Assembly (NCBI RefSeq): GCF_004803635.1
Contig: NZ_SSWX01000005.1
Coordinates: 112,348 to 176,347 of the forward strand
DNA: 64,000 nt
Direction: 5' to 3'
Origin: Lampropedia aestuarii
GTDB taxonomy: Bacteria > Pseudomonadota > Gammaproteobacteria > Burkholderiales > Burkholderiaceae_C
Shown here in pieces: positions 17,646 to 26,538 of the stretch (the stretch's first letter is position 1; every line of letters begins with the position of its first letter). The notes under the pieces were generated by a model, which searched no databases, was not told the origin of the DNA, and saw only the letters and a program-made list of their open reading frames with translations. A program made the translations under genes and the position numbers.

Positions 17646-19145
17646 TTATTTCTGCTCTTCAGCTGGTGCTGCAGGCGATGGAGTGCTGGTGCCGGCATCG
17701 CTTTCAGGGTTTCTGTCTTTGATTTCAGGCTGCTTGGCCACCACCACTGGCAGGCCTTTGAGGTGGTTCAAGGCTTGTTGCAGCTGGAAGTCGTCTGCCG
17801 AGCCGAACTGTGGCAGGCGGCGCGGTTGCTTGCCTTCATTGGCTTTGGCTTCGGCTTCCAGGCGCTTGAGGGCCTCTTCGCGCTCTTTTTCCTTGCGGGC
17901 GATCTCTTCTGCAGACTCGTCGGTGCCCAAGTGCTTGGCCAGATCGGCTTCACGCACACGCAGCGAAGCGTAAGGGCTGCCTTCAGCCGACTCATCCAAG
18001 GCGATGTCAGGCACGATGCCTTTGGCCTGGATGGAGCGACCGCTTGGTGTGTAGTAGAGCGCCGTAGTCAGTTTGATGCCAGTATCTGGCCCCAGCGGAC
18101 GCACGGTTTGCACCGAACCTTTGCCAAATGTTTGGCTGCCCATGATGGTGGCACGTTTGTGGTCTTGCAAGGCGCCTGCAACGATTTCGCTGGCCGAGGC
18201 CGAGCCTTCATTGACCAGCACGACCAGCGGCACGTTTTTCAGGCCTGCAGGCAGGCGCTTGAGCGGGTCATTGGCGTTGATCGGGAAGCGGCGTGGCAAA
18301 TAGTCGCTCGGATTGGTCGAGTACGAGGCCTTGCTTTCAGGCAGTTGGCCGTCGGTGGTCACCACGACCGTGTCTTTGGGCAGGAAGGCGGCTGAAATCG
18401 CGACTGCGGCATCGAGCAAACCACCTGGGTCATTGCGCAAGTCCAGTACCAGCCCTTTCATGTTCGGGTCTTTGGCGTACAACTCAATCGCCTTGTTGAC
18501 GAAGTCGTCGACGGTGCGGTCCTGGAATTGCGACAGGCGCAGCCATGCATAACCGGGCTCAATCACTTCGCCCTTGACCGAGCGGGTTTTGATTTCTTCA
18601 CGGGTGATGGTAACGGTGAAAGTGCGGCCTTCGTCTTTGCGGAACACGGTCAACACCACCTGGGTGTTGGGCTCGCCACGCATGCGTTTGACCGCATCGG
18701 TCAGGCTCAGGCCTTTGACTGCGGTGTCGTCGATTTTGGTGATCAAGTCGTTGGTGATCAGGCCTGCGCGGTCCGCAGGTGAGCCTTCAATCGGCGAGAC
18801 CACACGAATCAGGCCGTCTTCTTGGGAAATTTCAATGCCTACACCGACAAAGCGGCCGGTCGTGCCTTCGCGAAACTCGGCAAAGCTGGCTTTATCGAAA
18901 TATTGCGAATGCGGATCCAAGCTGGCGACCATGCCGGTAATGGCATCGGTAATGAGTTTCTTGTCATCCACCGGCTCCACATAGTCTGTCTTGATCAAGC
19001 CATAGACAGCGGCGAGTTGTTGCAGCTCTTCCAAAGGCAGTGGTGCAACCGCATTGCGCGCGATGGTTTGCACGGAAAAGGTGGCCAGAACCCCGGCCAG
19101 CACCCCAGCGCCGACCCAACCGACGGTTTGCATTTTGTTTCCCAT
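17646..19145 (-). CDS. ctpA: S41 family C-terminal processing peptidase
   Basis: 499 residues. An N-terminal membrane anchor (about 7-28) is followed by a PDZ domain (about 95-185, GVGIEISQED) and an S41 core with Ser317 in GSASASE and Lys342 in TFGKGSVQT as the catalytic dyad. The C-terminal ~80 residues are Glu/Lys-rich and disordered. It degrades or trims periplasmic proteins at their C-termini. The ATG at 19145 is chosen because GNKMQTVGWVGAGVL starts the anchor; an open extension upstream overlaps the hairpin after gpmA. It follows gpmA on the same strand. Confidence 0.93.
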   Translation of the reverse strand: MGNKMQTVGWVGAGVLAGVLATFSVQTIARNAVAPLPLEELQQLAAVYGLIKTDYVEPVDDKKLITDAITGMVASLDPHSQYFDKASFAEFREGTTGRFVGVGIEISQEDGLIRVVSPIEGSPADRAGLITNDLITKIDDTAVKGLSLTDAVKRMRGEPNTQVVLTVFRKDEGRTFTVTITREEIKTRSVKGEVIEPGYAWLRLSQFQDRTVDDFVNKAIELYAKDPNMKGLVLDLRNDPGGLLDAAVAISAAFLPKDTVVVTTDGQLPESKASYSTNPSDYLPRRFPINANDPLKRLPAGLKNVPLVVLVNEGSASASEIVAGALQDHKRATIMGSQTFGKGSVQTVRPLGPDTGIKLTTALYYTPSGRSIQAKGIVPDIALDESAEGSPYASLRVREADLAKHLGTDESAEEIARKEKEREEALKRLEAEAKANEGKQPRRLPQFGSADDFQLQQALNHLKGLPVVVAKQPEIKDRNPESDAGTSTPSPAAPAEEQK

Positions 19146-19195
19146 AAACCTAGCCAATCTAAAAGTGTTCCAGTAATCAGTGTGTGGGCGCGCCA

Positions 19196-19220
19196 ATGCG
19201 GCAGAGAGGCTCTGCCGCAT
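19196..19220 (-). other. Perfect 11-bp hairpin between gpmA and ctpA
   Basis: ATGCGGCAGAG, loop AGG, CTCTGCCGCAT, 8 nt after the gpmA stop. No T-run, so a pausing or mRNA-stability hairpin that may set the gpmA:ctpA ratio is more likely than full termination. Confidence 0.65.
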
Positions 19221-19227
19221 CACTCGA

Positions 19228-19920
19228 TCAAGACTCCAGATAGTAACTGCGAATTGGTTTGAGCGCTTCATCGAGCTCATAAACCAAAGGCGTGCCATTG
19301 GGGATATTGAGCGAGACGATTGCGTCGTCCGCGATGCCATCGAGGTATTTGACCAAAGCACGCAAAGAATTGCCGTGCGCTGCAATCACCACGCGCTTGC
19401 CAGCGCGGATGTTGGGCGCAATATCGCTTTCCCAATAAGGCAAAACGCGTGCCACAGTGTCCTTCAGACATTCGGTCAGTGGAATTTGTTCCGCAGCCAG
19501 ATCACGGTAGCGGCGATCGCCTCGCTCACTGCGTGGATCGCCAACCTCCAGTGCAGGTGGCGGTGTGTCATAGCTGCGGCGCCACACCAGTACTTGGTCG
19601 TCACCGTATTCCTTGGCTGTTTCGGCTTTGTTCAGACCTTGCAGGCCGCCGTAATGGCGCTCGTTCAGGCGCCATGATTTTTGTACAGGCAGCCAGGTGC
19701 TGTCCATGTTGTCCAGGCAATGCCAGAGGGTGTGAATCGCCCGTTTGAGCACGCTGGTGTAGGCCATATCAAACTCGAATCCGGCTGCCTTGAGGCGCTG
19801 GCCAGCTTGCTGCGCTTGGGCAATGCCGGTGGCAGTCAACTCCACATCGGTCCAGCCGGTAAAGCGGTTTTCCAAATTCCAGGTCGATTCACCATGGCGG
19901 ATCAAAACGAGTGTGTACAT
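19228..19920 (-). CDS. gpmA: 2,3-bisphosphoglycerate-dependent phosphoglycerate mutase, short C-terminus
   Basis: 230 residues. The phosphohistidine motif [10 protein letters not shown] has His9; [17 protein letters not shown] and [17 protein letters not shown] (second active-site His) are complete. It interconverts 3- and 2-phosphoglycerate in glycolysis. The protein stops at RSYYLES, whereas family members continue for about 17-20 more residues rich in Ala and Lys that cover the active site. No frameshifted remnant of that tail is visible after the stop. Followed by an 11-bp hairpin and ctpA. Confidence 0.95.
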   Translation of the reverse strand: MYTLVLIRHGESTWNLENRFTGWTDVELTATGIAQAQQAGQRLKAAGFEFDMAYTSVLKRAIHTLWHCLDNMDSTWLPVQKSWRLNERHYGGLQGLNKAETAKEYGDDQVLVWRRSYDTPPPALEVGDPRSERGDRRYRDLAAEQIPLTECLKDTVARVLPYWESDIAPNIRAGKRVVIAAHGNSLRALVKYLDGIADDAIVSLNIPNGTPLVYELDEALKPIRSYYLES

Positions 19921-20388
19921 GGGTGTGCAGCCCCAAAGGGCCCCTTAGCGCAGAGATTAGAGAAAAAGTGTGCGATCAGCATAGCGCGGCAAGCAGGCAC
20001 AGGCCAGATGACGGGCATGCAACTGCCTATTTTAGTCGGCCAGGCGTGGGCTTTCTGCTTGAGATTGTCTTCTTTGCGCCGCCGCCCCTTAAAATGCAGG
20101 GCTTTGCCCGTTCTGCGGGCGGATTCGAAGTCTGTTTTTTACGGCAGTGCCCAGCCTGCCGTGCCCTTTGTGCCCAAAACCGGTTGGCGGTTTTTTCTTT
20201 GACCTAAGGAAACGCTACAAAACTCCTTGTGGTGGTCTGAGCGTGGTTTCAGGCGATCTGCAGCGCATGTCTTTGTCGTCCATGGCTGCGGCCGTGGCCT
20301 GTCAAAGACCGCTTGCGGTTCAGTCTGATGCTGCACCTATTCCTGCCGCGAGGGTTTTGCAGAGTTTCCTCACTATGCGAGCGATGTT
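19921..20388. other. Long leader or intergenic region before the rhodanese gene
   Basis: 468 bp without a supported gene. It holds several short hairpins including the candidate RNA at 20101-20198, and further GC hairpins near 20280-20310 (CCATGG/CCGTGG and ACCGC/GCGGT). Confidence 0.5.
20101..20198 (+). ncRNA. Candidate structured small RNA or attenuated leader
   Basis: Behind a minus-10-like TAAAAT (20090-20095) come three hairpins: GCCCG/CGGGC at 20106-20120, ACGGCAG/CTGCCGT at 20140-20161 and AAAACCG/CGGTTTT at 20176-20194; the last runs into a T-rich tail and looks like an intrinsic terminator. The first stem competes with an alternative GGGC/GCCC pairing. It could be a free sRNA or a terminated leader of the rhodanese gene 190 bp downstream. 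No known RNA family recognised. Confidence 0.35.
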
Positions 20389-20805
20389 GTGAACTTTCTT
20401 ATTGAGAATTGGTATCTGTTTTTGGTGGCCATTGTTTCAGGTGCCATGCTGTTTGTTCCCGCTTTGCGCAAAAGTGGTTCAACCACGGTCACGCCTGCGC
20501 AAGCGGTGCAGAAAATGAACACCGAGAAAGCCACTGTGGTGGATGTGCGTGCCGCCGATGACTTTTCTGCTGGCCATATCAAAGGCGCCAAGCATGTCAG
20601 CCTGGAGCAGCTGGAGCAGCAATTGGCCGCAGCGGCCAAGAACAAGGCCAATCCAGTGATTTTCGTGTGTGCCACAGGCACGCGTGCAGTCAAAGCCGTG
20701 GCCGTTGCCAAGAAGCTCGGCTACGAGCAGGTGCAAACCATCGCCGGTGGAATGAAGGCCTGGAGAGAAGCGGGCCTGCCAATCGTTACTGGCGCCAAAG
20801 CTTAA
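20389..20805 (+). CDS. Membrane-anchored rhodanese-like protein (YibN type)
   Basis: 138 residues from a GTG at 20389. One N-terminal membrane helix (residues 8-25) and a single rhodanese domain; the active-site loop is CATGTRA with Cys94. This is the family found just before grxC in beta-proteobacteria, with a presumed sulfur-transfer or redox role at the inner membrane. The start lacks a clear ribosome site. A three-codon ATG-TTG-TGA overlaps the start region, which may be chance. Confidence 0.88.
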   Translation: MNFLIENWYLFLVAIVSGAMLFVPALRKSGSTTVTPAQAVQKMNTEKATVVDVRAADDFSAGHIKGAKHVSLEQLEQQLAAAAKNKANPVIFVCATGTRAVKAVAVAKKLGYEQVQTIAGGMKAWREAGLPIVTGAKA

Positions 20806-20860
20806 AAGCCAGATTCACCCTCTGCACGCGGCCGCGTTCAAGTCCAAAAGGATGCAATGC

Positions 20861-20894
20861 GCGGTAAAAACCGCAGCCGGGCTCGCTGCCCGGC
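20861..20894 (+). other. Tandem hairpins between the rhodanese gene and grxC
   Basis: GCGGT/ACCGC followed at once by GCCGGGC, loop TCGCT, GCCCGGC (perfect 7 bp), then ATGGATTTTT. A weak terminator or processing site. The 322-bp gap 20806-21127 otherwise shows only a GAACAGG motif copy at 20974. Confidence 0.5.
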
Positions 20895-20973
20895 ATGGAT
20901 TTTTAACAAAGCAGTGCGCCTTGCATTGCCACTTTTTTTGTGCCTTGAGCCTTGCGCGCCTGCGCGGAGATTG

Positions 20974-20986
20974 TGAACAGGCTCTA
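20974..20986 (+). repeat. Copy of dispersed GAACAGGTTCT motif (variant)
   Basis: TGAACAGGCTCTA, one mismatch from the core seen at 40594. Confidence 0.35.
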
Positions 20987-21127
20987 CAAGCACGCACAGC
21001 TGCAGTGCAGCAGCTTGGCCGGAGACGGGCCACACTGGTGGCTTTGTCTTTGCATGATTGCGCTGCAGATCTGACCAGGCGCAGAAGGTCTCGCCTGGAT
21101 GCATTGTTTTTGAGGAGTTTTCCCCCC

Positions 21128-21391
21128 ATGCAAACCGTCACCATGTACACCACTGCCGTGTGCCCATATTGCATCCGCGCCAAGCAATTGCTCAAGGCAC
21201 GCGGTGTTGAGGCGATTGACGAAATTCGCATCGATTTGGAGCCGGCTGAGCGCGATACCATGATGCAAAAAACGGGCCGCCGCACAGTGCCGCAAATCTA
21301 CATTGGCCAAACCCATGTGGGCGGCTACGACGATCTGGCGGCCCTGGATGCCCAGGGCGGCTTGCTGCCGCTGTTGCAGTCTGCCAACTGA
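21128..21391 (+). CDS. grxC: Glutaredoxin 3
   Basis: 87 residues, standard class I glutaredoxin with active site CPYC (Cys12, Cys15), TVPQIYIG cis-Pro loop and GGYDDL glutathione-binding segment. It reduces disulfides with glutathione in the cytoplasm. GAGGAG lies 11 bp before the ATG. In related genomes secB and usually gpsA follow; here neither follows, and sugE comes next after a 465-bp gap. Confidence 0.96.
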   Translation: MQTVTMYTTAVCPYCIRAKQLLKARGVEAIDEIRIDLEPAERDTMMQKTGRRTVPQIYIGQTHVGGYDDLAALDAQGGLLPLLQSAN

Positions 21392-21755
21392 GTGCTCAGC
21401 CTGTTCTGACTACCTCTTCTCGACAGCCGGTGATGCCCAAGTTGGCTGCCAACTTGGGTTTTTTGTATGGCGAGCTGCCCTTTGAGGCGCGATTTGAAGC
21501 TGCTGCACAAGGCGACTTTCAAGGCGTTGAATACATCGGTGCTTCTGTGCTCGCCCCGCATGTACTGGCTGGTTTGGGCTGGATGTGCTTGCAGCGCTGC
21601 CCGTAATGGCTTCTGGCTGGCGCCTGCAAATGACTGCAATGCAAGCTGTAGCTTTGTTACCACCCAAACGATGCGAGGCCATGCGCTACAACGCGTGCTC
21701 AGACGCCACCGGTTGCATACAATCTGCAGCGAAGAGACCATCCGTAGGCTCTCGA

Positions 21756-21823
21756 CCGAGGACGACCTCGGGTTGCCGCGCAGCGAGTGTTGTGCAGCCA
21801 ATCACCTCCATGGGACGGCCCAT
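21756..21823 (+). promoter_or_regulatory. Guanidine-II (mini-ykkC) riboswitch
   Basis: Two perfect hairpins, each with the ACGR tetraloop that defines this class: CCGAGG-ACGA-CCTCGG at 21756-21771 and ATGGG-ACGG-CCCAT at 21810-21823, 38 nt apart, ending 33 nt before the sugE ATG. Known guanidine-II aptamers bind one guanidinium per loop, and ligand-driven loop pairing exposes the ribosome site of sugE-type genes. The rest of the gap 21392-21755 shows nothing clear. Confidence 0.88.
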
Positions 21824-21856
21824 TGCACCACCATTTTGGGGATGAAGGGATTTGTC

Positions 21857-22177
21857 ATGGCATGGATTGCGTTGTTGTTGGCTGGTTTGCTTGAGATTGT
21901 CTGGGCGACAGCCATGAAATACTCCCATGGTTTTACGCGGCTGACGCCATCGGTGATCACGCTCACGGCAATGGTGGCCAGCTTCGCATTGCTGGCACTG
22001 GCCATGCGCAGCCTGCCGTTGGGCACGGCGTATACGATCTGGACGGGTATCGGTGCCGTTGGCGCATTCATTGTTGGCATTGTGGCCTTGGGCGAGGCGG
22101 TCACGCCCATGCGCATTGGCGCAGCGGTGCTGATTGTCAGCGGCATTGTGCTGATGAAGCTGTCGTCTTCGCACTGA
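21857..22177 (+). CDS. sugE: SMR family guanidinium exporter
   Basis: 106 residues, four membrane helices. It starts [17 protein letters not shown], with the essential Glu13, and keeps the [14 protein letters not shown] segment typical of SugE/Gdx rather than EmrE. Gdx proteins export guanidinium in exchange for protons. The riboswitch just upstream agrees with this substrate. The ATG at 21857 (GAAGGGA 8 bp upstream) is preferred to the ATG at 21842 from the SugE family start. Confidence 0.94.
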   Translation: MAWIALLLAGLLEIVWATAMKYSHGFTRLTPSVITLTAMVASFALLALAMRSLPLGTAYTIWTGIGAVGAFIVGIVALGEAVTPMRIGAAVLIVSGIVLMKLSSSH

Positions 22178-22190
22178 GTGATTGCTTGTC

Positions 22191-22212
22191 TGATTGATTG
22201 ATTGATTGATTG
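22191..22212. repeat. Tetranucleotide tandem repeat (TGAT)5.5
   Basis: 22 bp of perfect TGAT units between sugE and the NrtR-like gene. Copy number could vary by slippage and change spacing in a possible promoter. Confidence 0.75.
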
Positions 22213-22298
22213 GCTGCTGCCGTGCACTATCGCAGGCCATGTTTTGGGCCTGCTGGCGGACAGCATGCTGGCGCGCACTCTACAATGCGGCTCACCTT

Positions 22299-23348
22299 AT
22301 GAGCACATCTTCCCAGCGCCCATTCAGCTCGGCTCCAGCCGCCTCGCACGCCGTTCAGGTCGAACTGGTGGCTGTGCTGGCTGCCGTTACCGCCGCACAG
22401 CCGCGCATTTTGACTACCCGCCATGGCCAGTCCTTGCCGGCTGGGCCATTTACGACCACGCACCGCTCGCTGCAAACGGGCATGCGCGCATGGGTTGAGT
22501 CAGAAACACGCCACCCGATTGGCTATATCGAGCAGCTCTACACCTTTGCCGATCCGGGGCGCTTATTTGATGCCGGCGCGCCAGACCAGCCGCCAATGGC
22601 GCGGCATATCTCGATCAGCTACCTGGGCTTGACGCGCGAGCAGCAGGACCTGGAAGCCTCGCTCAACGCCGCAGCCGACCAGGCGGCCTGGCGCAGTTGG
22701 TACGATTTTTTTCCATGGGAAGACCAACGCAGCGACTGGGCCACGCAGCTGGTCAAAGAGCGCATTGCGCCTGCGCTGTGCAGCTGGGCAGAGTCCGCAC
22801 CATCGCATGCGCTGGTGCAAGAGCGGCATGACCGCGTGGCGCGGCATTGGGCTTTGCACGGCCATGAGTGGAGTGAGGACGCGGTATTGCAACGCTATGA
22901 ACTGCTGTTTGAGGCCGGCCTGATTGCCGAATCCCGTGCGTTACAAGCACCGCCTGCGCCTGCGGGGCAGGCGGCCGTGCAAACGGCACAAACCCCTGTG
23001 CTGCCGGGTTTGTCAATGTGGTTTGACCACCGCCGTATTGTTGCCACCGGCATGGCGCGCTTGCGTGCCAAGCTCAAATACCGGCCCGTGGTGTTTGAGC
23101 TGATGCCCGAGTCCTTCACGCTGCTGCAGTTGCAGCAGACGGCGGAGGCGATCACGGGGCGCTGGTTGCACAAACAAAACTTCAGGCGTTTGATTGAGCA
23201 GCAGGATTTGATTGAAGACACCGGCGACATGTCGGCAGGGCAGGCGGGCAGACCTGCCAAGCTGTTCCGGTTTCGCAGTGGTGTCACGCATGAGCGGGCC
23301 ATTTCTGGCACCAAGCTGCCGGTGGCGGCCAGCTCCGTGGCTTTGTAG
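22299..23348 (+). CDS. NrtR/NadQ-like Nudix-related transcriptional regulator
   Basis: 349 residues. A Nudix-like N-terminal half (HPIGYIEQLYTFADPGR, then ISISYLGL) lacks the catalytic Nudix box. The C-terminal part has the NrtR wing-helix hallmarks FTLLQLQQTAEAI, KQNFRRLI and GRPAKLFRF. NrtR and NadQ proteins repress NAD synthesis genes and respond to ADP-ribose or related ligands. The pncB-nadM cluster at the window start is an obvious candidate target; this is inference. The start at 22299 is the first ATG in frame with family-like sequence; no strong ribosome site. Confidence 0.78.
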   Translation: MSTSSQRPFSSAPAASHAVQVELVAVLAAVTAAQPRILTTRHGQSLPAGPFTTTHRSLQTGMRAWVESETRHPIGYIEQLYTFADPGRLFDAGAPDQPPMARHISISYLGLTREQQDLEASLNAAADQAAWRSWYDFFPWEDQRSDWATQLVKERIAPALCSWAESAPSHALVQERHDRVARHWALHGHEWSEDAVLQRYELLFEAGLIAESRALQAPPAPAGQAAVQTAQTPVLPGLSMWFDHRRIVATGMARLRAKLKYRPVVFELMPESFTLLQLQQTAEAITGRWLHKQNFRRLIEQQDLIEDTGDMSAGQAGRPAKLFRFRSGVTHERAISGTKLPVAASSVAL

Positions 23349-23372
23349 GCGCAATCGCCTCATAAAGCGCTG

Positions 23373-23391
23373 TAAGAACCTGTTTGCGATC
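23373..23391 (-). repeat. Copy of dispersed motif GATCGCAAACAGGTTCTTA
   Basis: On the minus strand, 24 bp after the NrtR-like stop. Same core as at 41937. Confidence 0.55.
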
Positions 23392-23547
23392 TTTTCGTAG
23401 ACCGCGTTGGCGCGCAGCATAAGCCGCCATGGGTGGATAAGCGACGGCTCAAGGTGTGTCAGCGAACACCGCGCCTTATCAGAACCGGCGGGTCTTGACC
23501 CGCCTTACGCCACTTTGTAATGTCGACACTGCTGCGATACAAACAGA

Positions 23548-23982
23548 TTAAAACGGTTTGACAACCACCAGCACCACAATCGCCGCAAACAGCAATACCG
23601 ACACTTCATTGAAGCAGCGGTACCAACGCGGGCTGTGCGTGGGCAAGCCCTGCACGAATTTGCGCAGCAACACGCCGCAGCCATGGTGGTAGCCAATCAC
23701 CAGCAGCACCAAGGCCAGCTTGGCATGCAACCAGCCATTGCCTGGACCTTTGCCAATCCCAATGCCGAGCCACAGCCACGCACCCAGTCCGAGCGCGGGA
23801 ATGGCCAGCACCGTGGCAAAGCGCAGCAAGCGCTGCGCCATGCCGATCAAGCGTGCACGCTCAGCCACTGAATCAGGCGGCACCTCGGCCAAATTGACCA
23901 GAATGCGCGGCAGGTAAAACAGGCCTGCAAACCAGGCTGCAATAAAGACGATGTGAAAGGCTTTGATCCAAAGGTAGAGCAT
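23548..23982 (-). CDS. hemJ: HemJ-type protoporphyrinogen oxidase (CopD/UPF0093 family)
   Basis: 144 residues, four membrane helices. The start MLYLWIKAFHIVFIAAWFAG carries the conserved His10, and LFYLPRILV follows. A second conserved region is WLHAKLALVLLVIGYHH. HemJ oxidises protoporphyrinogen IX in the inner membrane in bacteria without HemG/HemY. The ATG at 23982 is chosen by family start; the frame extends to 24021 without support. Single gene, divergent from tkt. Confidence 0.88.
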   Translation of the reverse strand: MLYLWIKAFHIVFIAAWFAGLFYLPRILVNLAEVPPDSVAERARLIGMAQRLLRFATVLAIPALGLGAWLWLGIGIGKGPGNGWLHAKLALVLLVIGYHHGCGVLLRKFVQGLPTHSPRWYRCFNEVSVLLFAAIVVLVVVKPF

Positions 23983-24401
23983 GGCAGGGGGCAATCGTGG
24001 GGAGTGGTTATTGTGAAGCAATGCAGTGGGCCATTGCAGGCAGTCTAGGCCATATTTGCCAAGCAGATCGTTTGATACAGACGCTCAGAATGCAACAGCG
24101 CGCTTTGCTGAGCTTGACTATGAACACGTTCTACGGCTGTGTGGTCTCAATGCCCAGTATTGGGTGCATACCGCACGGGTGACTGGCCATTGGCTGCGGC
24201 CTGTGAGCAGTATGCAATCGCCTGAATTTGTAAACACATTGTGGCGCCAGAGAGACCTGTGAACACCTTCAATTCGGCATTGCAAAGGCAAACGCGTAAA
24301 ATACCGCGTTTTGCGGTCTTTGCAGCTGAACGCCACGGCGTCTGTAAGCCGCTTTTTGCGTTTTTTTATTGTCTCTTTTTTCTCAGCTGGAGTGATCCCC
24401 C
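23983..24401. other. Gap between divergent hemJ and tkt
   Basis: 419 bp, no supported gene. A TAAAAT minus-10-like box at 24297-24302 lies 100 bp before the tkt ATG, with a poor minus-35. A small CCGC/GCGG hairpin follows it. Confidence 0.4.
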
Positions 24402-26438
24402 ATGGCTAACACCACCGCAATGGCCAATGCAATCCGTGCATTGGCCATGGATGCCGTTCAACAAGCCAATTCAGGCCATCCTGGTGCCCCTATGGGCATG
24501 GCCGAAATGGCCGTGGCTTTGTGGAGCCGCCATCTGCGCCACAACCCGGTCAACCCACAGTGGGCCGACCGTGACCGTTTTATCCTCTCCAACGGCCACG
24601 CCTCCATGCTGAACTACGCAGTCTTGCACCTCAGCGGTTATGACTTGTCGATGGACGACCTGAAGAAATTCCGCACACTGCACAGCAAAACTGCGGGCCA
24701 CCCTGAAGTGGACCTGACGCCTGGCGTAGAGACCACCACAGGCCCATTGGGCCAGGGCATCACCAATGCAGTGGGCTTTGCGCTGGCTGAAAAACTGCTG
24801 GCTGCTGAATTCAACCGCCCCAAGCACAAGATTGTTGACCACCACACCTACGTGTTTCTGGGTGATGGTTGCTTGATGGAAGGCATCAGCCATGAAGCAG
24901 CCGCTTTGGCTGGCGCATGGAAGCTCAACAAGCTGATCGCTTTGTACGACGACAACGGCATCTCGATTGACGGCCAGATCACCCCATGGTTTGTCGACAA
25001 CACGGCTGAGCGTTTCAAAGCCTACCAATGGAATGTGATTGGCCCAGTCGATGGCCACGACGTGGATGCGATTGATGCCGCGATCGCTGCTGCTAAGAAA
25101 AGCAGCGACAAGCCAACTCTGGTGATCTGCAAAACCCATATCGGCAAAGGCAGCCCGAACCGCCAAGATACTTCCAAAGCCCACGGCGAGCCGCTGGGCG
25201 CCGACGAAATTGCACTGGTGCGCGAAGGCCTGCAATGGAGCCATGCCCCGTTTGAAATCCCACAAGACGTCTACAAAGACTGGGATGCCAAAACCGTTGG
25301 TGCCAAAACCGAACGCAGCTGGCAAACCCGCTTCAATGCCTACGCCAAAGCCCATCCTGAGCTGGCTGCAGAATTCACGCGCCGCATGGCTGGTGAACTG
25401 CCAGCTAACTTCCACCAGGTTGTGGTGGACAGCATCATCGATGCCCACACCAAGCAAGAAAAAGTCGCGACCCGCAAGGCCAGCCAAATTGCGCTGGAAG
25501 CCTTCACCAAAGCGCTGCCAGAACTGCTGGGCGGCTCAGCCGATTTGACAGGCTCCAACCTCACAAACACTTCCAGCACACCGGCTCTGCGCTTTGATGC
25601 CGCTGGCAATGTGGTGAAAACCGAGGCCGGTCAAATTGGCCGCCACATCAACTACGGCGTGCGCGAGTTTGGTATGGCTGCGGTGATGAACGGCGTGGCT
25701 TTGCACGGTGGCTACATCCCTTACGGTGGCACCTTCCTGACATTCAGCGACTACAGCCGCAACGCCATTCGCATGGCCGCCTTGATGAAGCGCCGCGTTG
25801 TGCATGTGTTCACACACGACTCCATCGGTTTGGGTGAAGACGGCCCAACCCACCAATCGATCGAGCACGCAGCCAGCCTGCGCCTGATCCCGAACCTGGA
25901 TGTGTGGCGTCCTGCCGACACGGCCGAGACCGCAGTGGCTTGGGCCGAAGCGCTGTTGCAAAAAGACCGTCCAACGGCCTTGCTGCTGTCGCGCCAAGCC
26001 GTGCCTTATGCGGCCAAAAAAGACGTGGCCGACATCAAGCGCGGTGCTTATGTGCTGTCTGAGCCAGCCGATATTGGCTTGAAGCAAGCCGCCCAAGCGG
26101 TGATTTTGGCCACTGGTACCGAAGTCGCCTTGGCCATGCAAGCCCAGCAATTGCTGGCCGAGCGCGGCGTGGCCGTGCGCGTGGTGTCCGTGCCAAGCAC
26201 CAATGCCTTTGATCGCCAAGACACCAAGTACAAAACCAAGGTGCTGCCAGAAAACCTGCCACGCATTGCCGTTGAAGCCGGCGTGACCGACTTCTGGTGG
26301 AAATACGGCTGCGCCGCCGTGGTTGGTATCGACCGTTTTGGCGAATCTGCTCCGGCTGGCGACTTGTTCAAATTCTTTGGCTTCACGCCAGAGAATATCG
26401 CCAATACGGTGCAATTGGCGCTGCAAAAACGCGCTTGA
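24402..26438 (+). CDS. tkt: Transketolase
   Basis: 678 residues, full length. ThDP site [18 protein letters not shown] with the later N ([10 protein letters not shown]), substrate loop HPGAPMGMA near the N-terminus, and [14 protein letters not shown] in the second domain. It shuttles two-carbon units in the pentose phosphate pathway. GGAG precedes the ATG. A strong terminator follows and then a palindromic repeat element. Confidence 0.97.
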   Translation: MANTTAMANAIRALAMDAVQQANSGHPGAPMGMAEMAVALWSRHLRHNPVNPQWADRDRFILSNGHASMLNYAVLHLSGYDLSMDDLKKFRTLHSKTAGHPEVDLTPGVETTTGPLGQGITNAVGFALAEKLLAAEFNRPKHKIVDHHTYVFLGDGCLMEGISHEAAALAGAWKLNKLIALYDDNGISIDGQITPWFVDNTAERFKAYQWNVIGPVDGHDVDAIDAAIAAAKKSSDKPTLVICKTHIGKGSPNRQDTSKAHGEPLGADEIALVREGLQWSHAPFEIPQDVYKDWDAKTVGAKTERSWQTRFNAYAKAHPELAAEFTRRMAGELPANFHQVVVDSIIDAHTKQEKVATRKASQIALEAFTKALPELLGGSADLTGSNLTNTSSTPALRFDAAGNVVKTEAGQIGRHINYGVREFGMAAVMNGVALHGGYIPYGGTFLTFSDYSRNAIRMAALMKRRVVHVFTHDSIGLGEDGPTHQSIEHAASLRLIPNLDVWRPADTAETAVAWAEALLQKDRPTALLLSRQAVPYAAKKDVADIKRGAYVLSEPADIGLKQAAQAVILATGTEVALAMQAQQLLAERGVAVRVVSVPSTNAFDRQDTKYKTKVLPENLPRIAVEAGVTDFWWKYGCAAVVGIDRFGESAPAGDLFKFFGFTPENIANTVQLALQKRA

Positions 26439-26492
26439 TGCTTGGGTTCTTGGCTTGCCGTTGGATGGAAAGCTAAGGCAATATGCATCCTC

Positions 26493-26519
26493 AAAAGCCT
26501 CCATTTGGAGGCTTTTTTT
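26493..26519 (+). terminator. Intrinsic terminator of tkt
   Basis: AAAAGCCTCC, ATTT, GGAGGCTTTTTTT: perfect 10-bp stem with T-run, 54 bp after the tkt stop. Confidence 0.93.
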
Positions 26520-26538
26520 GCGCCGATTTCAAAGGGGG

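Noticed and set aside
20384-20392. Three-codon ATG-TTG-TGA overlapping the rhodanese start
   Set aside because: Too short to support as a gene; may be chance.
22191-22212. TGAT repeats as a CRISPR array
   Set aside because: The unit is 4 bp with no spacers; it is a simple tandem repeat.
24471-26504. Two long minus-strand frames opposite tkt
   Set aside because: Shadows of transketolase in a GC-rich gene.
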